The position numbers and the translations under genes were made by a program. A stretch of 64,000 nt of DNA. Origin: Goleter apudmare HA4340-LM2. Lineage in GTDB: Bacteria > Cyanobacteriota > Cyanobacteriia > Cyanobacteriales > Nostocaceae. The notes under the pieces are model-generated. The model saw nothing but the letters and a program-made list of their open reading frames with translations. It searched no databases and was not told the origin of the DNA. Within the stretch, counting starts at the first letter, position 1. The number at the start of each line of letters is the position of its first letter. The stretch is taken from contig JAHHHF010000086.1 in assembly GCA_019359495.1 (NCBI GenBank), positions 1-64,000 of the forward strand. The letters are read 5' to 3'. This document shows positions 56,216-63,971 of the stretch, piece by piece.

Positions 56216-57835
56216 ATGAATCAGCCCAATCGCTTTTACACTATCCTAGATTGGTCAACCCAAGTATCTGTCACAATGCATCGGCTATTAGTCACTTTGT
56301 TCGCTTTGATCATGCTTTGGTGGGGGTTGCTACCAGAAGTTGCTTTAGCTCAAACTCCTACAGCACCTCCTACCCCAAGAACCCAAAAACCAGTTCCGAG
56401 TTCGATTCAGCCTTATTTGGATCGGGTGATTCAGCAGTTGACTGAGTTTCGCCTCGACAATGGTTTAAAGTTTATTGTTTTAGAACGACATCAAGCGCCA
56501 GTGGTTTCTTTTCTGACTTATGCTGATGTCGGTGGTGTGGATGAGCCGGATGGACAAACTGGTGTAGCCCACTTTCTAGAGCATTTAGCTTTTAAAGGTA
56601 CAACGCGCATTGGTACAACAGACTACAAAGCAGAAAAACCTCTACTAGAACGCTTAGAACAGTTGGATGCTGAAATTAAAACAGCGAAAACCAACGGACA
56701 AAAAGCACAACTTGCCAAATTACAGGCGGAGTTTAAACAACTAGAGGCGCAAGCCGTAAAGCTAGTTAAGCAAAACGAACTGGGGCAAATTGTTGAACAA
56801 GCTGGAGGTGTGGGTTTAAATGCCAATACTTCTACTGAAGCTACCCGTTATTTGTATAGCTTTCCGGCTAATAAGTTGGAACTGTGGATGTCGCTGGAAT
56901 CAGATCGATTTTTAGATCCTGTGATTCGGCGTGAGTTTTATAAAGAAAAAGATGTGATTTTAGAAGAACGACGGATGCGGGTGGAAAATTCTCCTATTGG
57001 AATGATGGTGGAGAAGTTCATCGATACTGCTTATAAAGTGCATCCTTACAGGCGTCCGGTGATTGGTTATGACGAAGATATCCGCAACTTAACGCCACAA
57101 GATGTCCAGAAGTTTTTTGAGACTTACTACGTACCGAGTAATTTAGCGATCGCTATTGTTGGCGATGTTAACCCGGCTGAGGTGAAAAAACTAGCACAAA
57201 CTTACTTTGGACGCTATCCTGCTAAACCCAAGCCACAACAAAATCTCCCAGCAGAACCAAAGCAAACCCAAACGCGAGAAGTAACTTTACAGCTACCTTC
57301 CCAACCTTGGTATTTGGAAGGCTATCACCGTCCGGCACTCAACCATCCTGATCATGTGGTATACGAAATCATTGGTAGTTTACTCAGTGATGGACGGACA
57401 TCAAGGCTGTATAAATCTTTGGTAGAACAGCAGCGTTTGGCACTCAATGCTCAAGGTTTCAGTGGCTTTCCTGGGGATAAATACCCAAATCTCATGTTAT
57501 TTTATGCTCTGACTGCCCCTAACCATACAGTTGATGAGTTAGCGGCAACTTTGCGAAAGGAAATTGATAAACTTACAACTGAGCCTGTGACTGAGACTGA
57601 GTTACAGCGCGTGAAAACTCAGGCGAGGGCGGGTTTATTGCGTACTCTCAATTCCAATATGGGCATGGCGCAGCAATTGTTGGAATATGAGATTAAAACT
57701 GGCTCTTGGCGGAATTTGTTTCAGCAGTTAGATCAAATTGCGGCGGTGACTCCGGCGGATGTTCAGCGAGTGGCGAAGGCGACGTTTACGTCTGAGAATC
57801 GCACGATTGGTAAGCTGTTGTCGAAACAGGGGTAA
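56216..57835 (+). CDS. M16 zinc peptidase, catalytic subunit
   Basis: A 539-residue pitrilysin-type metallopeptidase with a signal-like N-terminus (HRLLVTLFALIMLWWGLLP) and the inverted HxxEH motif in GVAHFLEHLAFKGT. A Met at codon 21 (56276) is an alternative start. Its C-terminal half has the Arg/Tyr region SDGRTSRLYKSLVEQQRLA. It pairs with the next, motif-less M16 protein. Probably periplasmic; substrates unknown. Confidence 0.9.
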   Translation: MNQPNRFYTILDWSTQVSVTMHRLLVTLFALIMLWWGLLPEVALAQTPTAPPTPRTQKPVPSSIQPYLDRVIQQLTEFRLDNGLKFIVLERHQAPVVSFLTYADVGGVDEPDGQTGVAHFLEHLAFKGTTRIGTTDYKAEKPLLERLEQLDAEIKTAKTNGQKAQLAKLQAEFKQLEAQAVKLVKQNELGQIVEQAGGVGLNANTSTEATRYLYSFPANKLELWMSLESDRFLDPVIRREFYKEKDVILEERRMRVENSPIGMMVEKFIDTAYKVHPYRRPVIGYDEDIRNLTPQDVQKFFETYYVPSNLAIAIVGDVNPAEVKKLAQTYFGRYPAKPKPQQNLPAEPKQTQTREVTLQLPSQPWYLEGYHRPALNHPDHVVYEIIGSLLSDGRTSRLYKSLVEQQRLALNAQGFSGFPGDKYPNLMLFYALTAPNHTVDELAATLRKEIDKLTTEPVTETELQRVKTQARAGLLRTLNSNMGMAQQLLEYEIKTGSWRNLFQQLDQIAAVTPADVQRVAKATFTSENRTIGKLLSKQG

Positions 57836-57861
57836 GAGAATTAACCGCAGAGGAAGAGAGT

Positions 57862-59379
57862 ATGCAGAGGTATATGGTGAAGGGTAGAAGGCAGATGAAG
57901 TGGAAAATTCAAGATGGTAAGAGGTTGGTTTATGCTTTGGTGGGTGCTTTTGCCTTTTTGCTTTTGACTTTTAACTTTTCTGGGGTGGCGACGGCGGCGG
58001 CGAAGCATTACACGGAGTTGCAGTTTGCACCTTTACCGGAAATTAAGATACCTAAGTATGAGCGGTTTGTGCTGCAAAATGGCTTGGTTGTCTATTTGAT
58101 GGAGGAGCATGAGTTACCTTTGGTGAGTGGTACGGCGTTGGTGCGGACTGGAAGCCGTTTGGAACCACCAGAGAAGGTTGGGTTGGCTGGTTTTACCGGT
58201 GCGGTGATGCGGACTGGTGGAACTAAGCAGCATTCTCCTGATCAAATCAACGAGATGTTGGAGCAACGAGCGGCGGCGGTGGAAACTAGTATTGGTGAAG
58301 CTACTGGTAGTGCTAGTTTTCAATCCCTCAGTGAAGATTTAGAAACGGTGTTTGGGCTGTTTGCTGAGGTGTTACGTGAGCCGATATTTGCTCAAGAAAA
58401 GTTAGATTTGGCTAAAACCCAGGCTAAGGGCGGAATTGCTCGCCGGAATGATGATCCAGATGATATTGCTAGTCGGGAATTTCGTAAACTAATTTATGGA
58501 CAGGATAGTCCTTATGCGCGGACTACGGAATATGCCACAGTAGATCAGGTTAATCGGCAAGACTTGCTCAAGTTTTATGGGCAGTATTTTCATCCCAATA
58601 ATCTAATTTTAGGGATTGTGGGGGATTTTGACTCAAAGAAAATGCGATCGCTCATCCAAGCTAAGTTCGGCGACTGGAAGCGTAACCTCAGAATTTCTAA
58701 ATCTCCTCTACCAGAGGTATCAACCGCTAATGCAGGTGGGGTGTTCTTTGTCAATCAGCCACAGCTAACTCAAAGTAGTATTCTGATTGGACATCTAGGC
58801 GGAAGGTTCGACAGTCCAGATTATGCGCCCTTGGATGTGTTGAATGGGGTGTTAAATGGCTTTGGTGGACGCTTATTTAATGAAGTGCGATCGCGTCAAG
58901 GTTTAGCTTACTCTGTATATGGTTACTGGAGTCCCCGTTTCGATTATCCAGGGATGTTCATTGCTGGGGGACAAACCCGCTCTGATGCTAGCGTGCAGTT
59001 TGTCAAAGCCTTGCAAAGTGAAATCAAACGTATCCAAGCGCAACCTGTGACAGCTAAAGAACTGGCTTTTGCTAAAGATTCTACTCTCAACTCTTTTGTA
59101 TTCAACTTTCAAGACCCCAGCCAAACGTTGTCACGCTTGATGCGCTACGAATACTACGGTTATCCGGCTGATTTCCTCTTCCGTTATCAAAAAGCTGTAG
59201 CCGCAACGACAGCAGCTGATGTACAGCGAGTAGCAAAGCAATACCTCAAACCAGAAAATTTAGTAACTTTGGTTGTGGGGAATCAAACTGCTATTAAACC
59301 ACCATTGACACGGCTAGCAGCGAAGGTGACACCAATAGATGTGACAATTCCTGCTGCGCTACCACAAGCGACGAATTAG
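57862..59379 (+). CDS. M16 peptidase-like protein, inactive subunit
   Basis: A 505-residue M16-fold protein. The place of HxxEH reads GLAGFTGAVMRTGG, so it cannot bind zinc, while the C-terminal region FNEVRSRQGLAYSVYGYWSP with the Arg/Tyr pair is kept. Such a partner is normal for heterodimeric bacterial M16 proteases. A hydrophobic segment (LVYALVGAFAFLLLTFNFSG) forms the signal or anchor. It follows the catalytic subunit by 26 bases, so the two are co-transcribed. Confidence 0.9.
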   Translation: MQRYMVKGRRQMKWKIQDGKRLVYALVGAFAFLLLTFNFSGVATAAAKHYTELQFAPLPEIKIPKYERFVLQNGLVVYLMEEHELPLVSGTALVRTGSRLEPPEKVGLAGFTGAVMRTGGTKQHSPDQINEMLEQRAAAVETSIGEATGSASFQSLSEDLETVFGLFAEVLREPIFAQEKLDLAKTQAKGGIARRNDDPDDIASREFRKLIYGQDSPYARTTEYATVDQVNRQDLLKFYGQYFHPNNLILGIVGDFDSKKMRSLIQAKFGDWKRNLRISKSPLPEVSTANAGGVFFVNQPQLTQSSILIGHLGGRFDSPDYAPLDVLNGVLNGFGGRLFNEVRSRQGLAYSVYGYWSPRFDYPGMFIAGGQTRSDASVQFVKALQSEIKRIQAQPVTAKELAFAKDSTLNSFVFNFQDPSQTLSRLMRYEYYGYPADFLFRYQKAVAATTAADVQRVAKQYLKPENLVTLVVGNQTAIKPPLTRLAAKVTPIDVTIPAALPQATN

Positions 59380-59400
59380 TTACTCAAAATATAGCATCAG

Positions 59401-59435
59401 AACCCCGAATTCTTTTAGGGAATCGGGGTTCTTGC
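59401..59435 (+). terminator. Terminator of the M16 operon
   Basis: AACCCCGA (59401-59408) pairs with TCGGGGTT (59423-59430); CTTGCTAT follows. It lies 22 bases past the second M16 gene stop. No strong U-run, so moderate confidence. Confidence 0.6.
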
Positions 59436-59651
59436 TATCTATAAATAGAGATTTGGTACATCACAGATTTATTCCTCAAACCCATCTCTTTTATAGACAA
59501 AATTCCTGCAATTATGTCTGATAAATCAGTATAAAAAGATTGACTTTCTCCTAGAGTCTTTCACAATAGAAGAGAGTAAATCTAACCTTTGAGGTTAATT
59601 TTATTTCTAGAGCGTAGGAATCGATATGCCACTATTTAAGGAGGCAAGCAA

Positions 59652-59912
59652 ATGGCAAGGATAACTATCTCCAATCTTTCTCCTAATGACGATGAAAAGT
59701 TTATCCATGAAATTACTCTTGGGGAAACGATGAGAGTCTATGCTGGTAGAAGAACCAGAAGAAGAGATGCAAGGGCTGCCGCACAAGCACAAGTACAAGC
59801 TTCAGATGAAGAATTGCCAGTTTCATTTAGTGAGACGAATGCAACTCTTAATCAATGGATGGATAGACTAGATACACAAATTGGCGACTTACGACAGCAG
59901 CTAGGTCTTTAA
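59652..59912 (+). CDS. Peptide with a related leader and Arg/Ala-rich body (86 aa)
   Basis: An 86-residue protein of no known family. AAGGAGG (59639-59645) gives a strong ribosome site. Its first 32 residues (MARITISNLSPNDDEKFIHE to MRVYAG) align with the leaders of the peptide array downstream: the MA-basic-I start, an acidic patch, hydrophobic positions -4, -12 and -15 and a terminal AG. The body begins RRTRRRDARAAAQAQVQ and ends with a coiled-coil-like helix (LNQWMDRLDTQIGDLRQQLGL). A secreted-peptide-like precursor is an inference. Confidence 0.7.
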   Translation: MARITISNLSPNDDEKFIHEITLGETMRVYAGRRTRRRDARAAAQAQVQASDEELPVSFSETNATLNQWMDRLDTQIGDLRQQLGL

Positions 59913-59950
59913 CATCGCTGTTTGACCAATTACAATATAATACTCATGAA

Positions 59951-59990
59951 AATCGTGTGTTTTGGGTTAATATTAGACGCACGATTTTTT
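59951..59990 (+). terminator. Rho-independent terminator after the 86-residue peptide
   Basis: AATCGTGTG (59951-59959) pairs with CGCACGATT (59978-59986) with one G-U pair; TTTTTT follows immediately. Good layout, 38 bases past the stop. Confidence 0.8.
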
Positions 59991-60522
59991 ATTGGAAAAA
60001 TGCAAAATAACTATCAATTCAAATATCTAGATTGATATATATAGAACTCATATTTGATTTTTGAAATACAGGTAGGGAAGGCAGCGTTGGTAAGAACACG
60101 GCAATGCCGTGCCCCTGCGAGAAATTTGTCTGCATCAGCGTTTTCATGAATTGGTATTAGGGATTGCGACCAACAGCGAAGCCACAGGTTAAGAACTAGC
60201 GTTGCTTTATGGCAAAGGTTAACACACCACCCGAAGATTGGGGTACGTTACGCTTTGCGATCGCACACCGTTGTTGTTCAAAAATCAAATACTAATCCTA
60301 TAGATATTACTTTCGTTCAAAATATTTTTATAAACTCAGTTTTTGTATAAACATCTAGAAATTAAAACCAGACATATTTCATCTATTTATGTCTTGTAAA
60401 TTGAGCTCTATGACTTGATTTTATTGAACAAAATAAATAAAAATTGAGTCAACGGTTAAGCAATAAATAACTTAATCGCCTGCATTTTTTAGCAAAGACA
60501 ACAATTGTTTTAGGAGTCAATC
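59991..60522. other. Spacer before the peptide array
   Basis: About 530 bases without a gene. It contains the palindrome CACGGCA-A-TGCCGTG (60097-60111), of a repeat type also seen near 10210, and in its last 70 bases the first copy of the leader region of the array (imperfect hairpin 60452-60479, AACAATTGTT and TAGGAG). Confidence 0.5.
60097..60111. repeat. Palindrome CACGGCA-A-TGCCGTG
   Basis: Perfect 7-base arms around one base, within a CACGGC...GCCCCT context. A related GTGCCGTGCCCCTACC sequence occurs at about 10214. Confidence 0.55.
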
Positions 60523-60765
60523 ATGGCATCTATTAATCTGAACAAATTAAATGCTGGTTCTGAATTGTTCCAAGATTCTGAAAGCTTCCTCAATGAAATG
60601 AACAACGTCGAAACAGTCTCCGTTCATGGTGGTAATTACGGTTATTCTGATGCTACAGACGATGTTCTAGACTACGGTTTAAAAGGATTTGAGTTTGGAG
60701 CTATCAGCTTTGGTATTGATGCAATTGGACACCTAGTTAAGTCCTTCAGCGATGTTAATTACTAA
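60523..60765 (+). CDS. Array peptide 1, Gly-Gly leader precursor (80 aa)
   Basis: An 80-residue precursor-like peptide. The 37-residue leader starts MASINLNKLNAGSELFQDSE and ends with VSVHGG; hydrophobic residues at -4, -12 and -15 and GG at -2/-1 fit a double-glycine cleavage site. The core (43 residues) starts NYGYSDATDDVLDYG and has GLKGFEFGAISFGIDAIGHL, a Gly-rich amphipathic helix, ending SDVNY. TAGGAG precedes the ATG by 6 bases. There is no Cys. The class is not Nif11 or NHLP as far as I can tell; antimicrobial or signalling roles are inference. Confidence 0.85.
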   Translation: MASINLNKLNAGSELFQDSESFLNEMNNVETVSVHGGNYGYSDATDDVLDYGLKGFEFGAISFGIDAIGHLVKSFSDVNY

Positions 60766-60825
60766 GCTCTAGCAAATAGCTGAGTGAACATTGAGCTAAA
60801 TAGCTCTGGTGAAATTGTGGCATGA

Positions 60826-60853
60826 GCGATTAAGCAATAAATAACTTAATCGC
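60826..60853 (+). promoter_or_regulatory. Inter-cassette stem-loop 2
   Basis: GCGATTAAG (60826-60834) with CTTAATCGC (60845-60853), loop CAATAAATAA. The first copy, 60452-60479, has an imperfect arm (ACGGTTAAG). Likely an RNA processing, attenuation or termination structure. Confidence 0.6.
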
Positions 60854-60896
60854 CTGCATTTTCTAGCAAAGACAACAATTGTTTTAGGAGTCAATC

Positions 60897-61142
60897 ATGG
60901 CATCTATTAATCTGAACAAATTAAATGCTGGTTCTGAATTGTTCCAAGATTCTGAAAGCTTCCTCAATGAAATGAACAACGTTGAAACCGTCTCCGTTAA
61001 TGGTGGTTATGGTTACGGTTATTCTGATGCCACAGACGATGTTCTAGACTACGGTTTAAAAGGATTTGAGTTTGGAGCTATCACCTTTGGTGTTGATGCG
61101 ATTGGACACCTAGTTAAGTCCTTCAGCGATGTTAAGTACTAA
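60897..61142 (+). CDS. Array peptide 2, Gly-Gly leader precursor (81 aa)
   Basis: Leader nearly identical to copy 1, ending VSVNGG. The 44-residue core begins YGYGYSDATDDVLDYG, one Tyr-Gly longer than copy 1, contains GAITFGVDAIGHL, and ends SDVKY. It is identical to copy 3 up to VKSFS. No Cys. Confidence 0.85.
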   Translation: MASINLNKLNAGSELFQDSESFLNEMNNVETVSVNGGYGYGYSDATDDVLDYGLKGFEFGAITFGVDAIGHLVKSFSDVKY

Positions 61143-61202
61143 GCTCTAGCAAATAGCTGAGTGAACATTGAGCTAAATAGCTCTGGTGAAATTGTGGCAT
61201 GA

Positions 61203-61230
61203 GCGATTAAGCAATAAATAACTTAATCGC
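61203..61230 (+). promoter_or_regulatory. Inter-cassette stem-loop 3
   Basis: Arms GCGATTAAG (61203-61211) and CTTAATCGC (61222-61230), loop CAATAAATAA, as in copy 2. Confidence 0.6.
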
Positions 61231-61273
61231 CTGCATTTTCTAGCAAAGACAACAATTGTTTTAGGAGTCAATC

Positions 61274-61519
61274 ATGGCATCTATTAATCTGAACAAATTA
61301 AATGCTGGTTCTGAATTGTTCCAAGATTCTGAAAGCTTCCTCAATGAAATGAACAACGTTGAAACCGTCTCCGTTAATGGTGGTTATGGTTACGGTTATT
61401 CTGATGCCACAGACGATGTTCTAGACTACGGTTTAAAAGGATTTGAGTTTGGAGCTATCACCTTTGGTGTTGATGCGATTGGACACCTAGTTAAGTCCTT
61501 TAGTAGTTCTGCTTACTAA
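61274..61519 (+). CDS. Array peptide 3, Gly-Gly leader precursor (81 aa)
   Basis: Matches copy 2 from the leader through VKSFS, but its last residues (SSSAY) and 3' flank match copies 4 and 5. The switch lies near 61497-61500, so this unit looks like a recombinant between neighbours. Leader end VSVNGG, core YGYGYSDATDD. No Cys. Confidence 0.85.
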   Translation: MASINLNKLNAGSELFQDSESFLNEMNNVETVSVNGGYGYGYSDATDDVLDYGLKGFEFGAITFGVDAIGHLVKSFSSSAY

Positions 61520-61576
61520 TTCTCTAGCGAATAGTTCCACTCTGAGCTAAATAGCTCTGTTGAAATTGTGGCATGA

Positions 61577-61604
61577 GCGATTAAGTTATCTATTTCTTAA
61601 TCGC
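61577..61604 (+). promoter_or_regulatory. Inter-cassette stem-loop 4
   Basis: Arms GCGATTAAG (61577-61585) and CTTAATCGC (61596-61604) are unchanged, but the loop is now TTATCTATTT. Confidence 0.6.
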
Positions 61605-61647
61605 CTGCATTTTCTAGCAAAGATAACAATTGTTTTAGGAGTCAATC

Positions 61648-61890
61648 ATGGCATCTATTAATCTGAACAAATTAAACGCTGGTTCTGAATTGTTCCAAGA
61701 TTCCGAAAGCTTCCTCAATGAAATGAACAACGTCGAAACCGTTTCCATTAATGGTGGTAATTACGGTTATTCTGATGCTACAGACGATGTTCTAGACTAC
61801 GGTTTAAAAGGATTTGAGTTTGGAGCTATCACCTTTGGTATTGATGCTATTGGACACCTAGTTAAGTCCTTTAGTAGTTCTGCTTACTAA
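61648..61890 (+). CDS. Array peptide 4, Gly-Gly leader precursor (80 aa)
   Basis: Leader end VSINGG; core starts NYGYSDATDDVLDYG like copy 1 and ends SSSAY like copy 3. GLKGFEFGAITFGIDAIGHL is the helix. No Cys. Confidence 0.85.
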   Translation: MASINLNKLNAGSELFQDSESFLNEMNNVETVSINGGNYGYSDATDDVLDYGLKGFEFGAITFGIDAIGHLVKSFSSSAY

Positions 61891-61947
61891 TTCTCTAGCG
61901 AATAGTTCCACTCTGAGCTAAATAGCTCTGTTGAAATTGTGGCATGA

Positions 61948-61975
61948 GCGATTAAGTTATCTATTGCTTAATCGC
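61948..61975 (+). promoter_or_regulatory. Inter-cassette stem-loop 5
   Basis: Arms GCGATTAAG (61948-61956) and CTTAATCGC (61967-61975), loop TTATCTATTG. Stem conserved while the loop changes. Confidence 0.6.
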
Positions 61976-62018
61976 CTGCATTTTCTAGCAAAGATAACAA
62001 TTGTTTTAGGAGTCAATC

Positions 62019-62264
62019 ATGGCATCTATTAATCTGAACAAATTAAACGCTGGTTCTGAATTATTCCAAGATTCCGAAAGCTTCCTCAATGAAATGAGCA
62101 GCGTTGATACTGTTTCCATTCATGGTGGTTACTATAATGGTTTTTCTAGTGCCACAGATGATGTTTTAGCATACGGTATTAAGGGATTTGAGTTTGGAGC
62201 TATCACCTTTGGCATCGATGCTATTGGACACTTAGTTAAGTCCTTTAGTAGTTCTGCTTACTAA
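62019..62264 (+). CDS. Array peptide 5, Gly-Gly leader precursor (81 aa)
   Basis: The most diverged copy: leader SSVDTVSIHGG; core starts YYNGFSSATDDVLAYGIKG and ends SSSAY. The C-terminal helix GFEFGAITFGIDAIGHL is kept. No Cys. Divergence at the array end fits the oldest copy. Confidence 0.85.
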   Translation: MASINLNKLNAGSELFQDSESFLNEMSSVDTVSIHGGYYNGFSSATDDVLAYGIKGFEFGAITFGIDAIGHLVKSFSSSAY

Positions 62265-62280
62265 ATTTTAGTTAGTTATT

Positions 62281-62316
62281 GAGCTAGATTAAGTGTGCAA
62301 TGATTTATTCTAGCTC
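62281..62316 (+). terminator. Stem-loop after the array
   Basis: GAGCTAGA (62281-62288) pairs perfectly with TCTAGCTC (62309-62316) over a 20-base loop, between peptides 5 and 6. A U-run is missing; it may only reduce read-through. Confidence 0.45.
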
Positions 62317-62352
62317 TACATAAATAAGTGGCGATTTTGACCAATCAATTCA

Positions 62353-62580
62353 ATGGCAAAAATTATAATTTCTGAATTGCAATATTCTGATTCAGAAAGT
62401 TTCCTATCTGACCTGAACGATCAGGATTTGATGGTCGTATATGGTGGTGATTACTACGCTCTGAGCCAAATGCTTAACTTTGGGATCAAGTTTCTTGAAT
62501 TTGGCTTAATAGTATTTGCTATCTATAGCATTGTGGAACTATTACAGTTATTTAATAATGACCATAATGCATACTTTTGA
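62353..62580 (+). CDS. Sixth, divergent Gly-Gly leader peptide (75 aa)
   Basis: A 75-residue homologue outside the repeat. The leader (MAKIIISELQYSDSESFLSD to MVVYGG) has hydrophobic -4, -7, -12 and -15. The core keeps G-I/L-K-x-F/L-E-F-G-x-I-x-F-x-I spacing of the array (GIKFLEFGLIVFAIYSI) but replaces the helix glycines with hydrophobic residues, giving a membrane-spanning helix, and ends HNAYF. Possibly a partner or immunity-like protein for the array peptides; inference only. Confidence 0.78.
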   Translation: MAKIIISELQYSDSESFLSDLNDQDLMVVYGGDYYALSQMLNFGIKFLEFGLIVFAIYSIVELLQLFNNDHNAYF

Positions 62581-62732
62581 GACTAAAAGTATCAGTTGAA
62601 TGTGAAGTTTTTTCAGACATTCAATTTCTTCATTTTCTGACAAGAACTTAGTAGCTAAAACACCATAATTACAACCTAAACATTCTTGCCAGACTAAAAA
62701 AAAGTTGTGAAATTTGTGATTTATTTAAGACT

Positions 62733-63905
62733 ATGCCACCATTCATCCTGAGTTCTCAAAATGTTTTTGACTACCTGATTTCCCAAGGTATATGTGCTAA
62801 ACATGATCAATCTCTGAGTGAGATTGAGTTAAAACCTGCCAAAAATTTTAACTTATTACTCACCTTACCAGAGGGTGAGAAACTCCTAGTTAAGCAAGAG
62901 CCTCATAACCAAGAAGGTAAAACTGCTGGTGAATTTTTGCTAGAGTGGCGAGTCCATGAGTTTTTAAAGAGATTCTCAGAATTTAGTCAAATTCGCTCAT
63001 CTTTCTCAGAAGCAATACATTTTGATGCTGAAAATTCCATCATAGTGTTCAATTATCTGAGCAACTATCAGGATTTAGCGGATTTTTACAGCAGAGAGAA
63101 TTTAAATTTTTTCCCTCCAGAAATTGCAACAGTAGTCGGAACTACTTTGGCATCAATTCATCGTTTATCTTTTGAGCGTCAGGAATATCGGGAGTTTTTC
63201 CGAAATACCGAGAGTAGATTAAGCCAAGAAACTCCTAACTTAACTCGTGGACTGGATAGAATCACCCCAGAAGTCTTTGGTAAGTATCCGGCTGATGGGC
63301 TAAAATTCTTTGCTCTTTATCAACGTTACGACAGTTTAGGAAAAGCGATCGCTCATTTGAGTGATACTTTTACTCCCTGTTGTCTGACTCATAATGATCT
63401 TAAGCTCAACAACATACTTTTATCTCTCAATTGGCAAACAGCAGGTGAAGGTGAGCCGATAATTCGCTTGATTGACTGGGAACGCGGTACTTGGGGAGAT
63501 CCGGCTAATGATTTAGGGACAGCGATCGCCAGTTATCTACAAATTTGGCTGTATAGTATGATTACTGGTCGAACAATAGCGATCGAAGAGTCTTTACGGC
63601 TAGCAACCACACCTCTACAACTACTCCAACCTTCGATTGCAGCCCTAATTACTGCTTATTTGGCCCATTTCCCGGAAATTCTAGAGCGTTGTCCAGATTT
63701 CTTACTACGAGTTATGCAATTTAGCGGTTTAGCTCTGATTAGAGCTATCCAAGCAATGCTACAACACCAAAAAACCTTTGGTAATTCCGGTATCTGTATA
63801 CTCCAAGTCGCCAAAAGTTTATTATGCCGTCCAGAAGCGTCAATAACGACAGTATGCGGTCAGCAAGCATCAGACCTGATTCCCACCCACTTATCTCACG
63901 CTTAA
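62733..63905 (+). CDS. APH/ChoK-fold kinase next to the peptide array
   Basis: A 390-residue aminoglycoside-phosphotransferase-like protein. The ATP Lys is probably Lys54 in LLVKQEP. The catalytic loop is at 220-227, HNDLKLNN (His220, Asp222, Asn227), and the metal Asp is Asp248 in RLIDWE. All key residues are intact, so it should be active. Family substrates include antibiotics, choline and, in LxmK/TvaC-type RiPP enzymes, Ser/Thr of precursor peptides. Position directly after six precursor-like genes favours a peptide-modifying role, but antibiotic or small-molecule kinases look the same in sequence. Confidence 0.85.
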   Translation: MPPFILSSQNVFDYLISQGICAKHDQSLSEIELKPAKNFNLLLTLPEGEKLLVKQEPHNQEGKTAGEFLLEWRVHEFLKRFSEFSQIRSSFSEAIHFDAENSIIVFNYLSNYQDLADFYSRENLNFFPPEIATVVGTTLASIHRLSFERQEYREFFRNTESRLSQETPNLTRGLDRITPEVFGKYPADGLKFFALYQRYDSLGKAIAHLSDTFTPCCLTHNDLKLNNILLSLNWQTAGEGEPIIRLIDWERGTWGDPANDLGTAIASYLQIWLYSMITGRTIAIEESLRLATTPLQLLQPSIAALITAYLAHFPEILERCPDFLLRVMQFSGLALIRAIQAMLQHQKTFGNSGICILQVAKSLLCRPEASITTVCGQQASDLIPTHLSHA

Positions 63906-63971
63906 CGCCAGAACGTACTTCATAACTTCCCCGTCTCTCCCCACAAACTCCTCATTCACGGGTAAACTCTT

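Larger units (their letters stand above)
60452..62264 (+). repeat. Five tandem about-374-bp repeats (peptide gene cassettes)
   Basis: Start codons at 60523, 60897, 61274, 61648 and 62019 are spaced 374, 377, 374 and 371 bases. Each unit has a stem-loop with arms GCGATTAAG/CTTAATCGC, then CTGCATTTT, an AACAATTGTT palindrome, TAGGAG and a peptide gene. Units 2 and 3 are almost identical in their 5' parts. Confidence 0.95.

Noticed and set aside
60452-62264. Regular tandem repeats that might be taken for a CRISPR array
   Set aside because: Period is about 374 bp, each unit holds an open frame with ribosome site, and no short direct repeats with unique spacers exist.
60523-62580. Lanthipeptide precursors
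   Set aside because: No cysteine in any core, so lanthionine rings cannot form within the peptides.
62733-63905. Aminoglycoside resistance gene
   Set aside because: The fold and motifs are those of APH in general; nothing marks drug specificity, and it follows precursor peptides in a chromosome-like setting.
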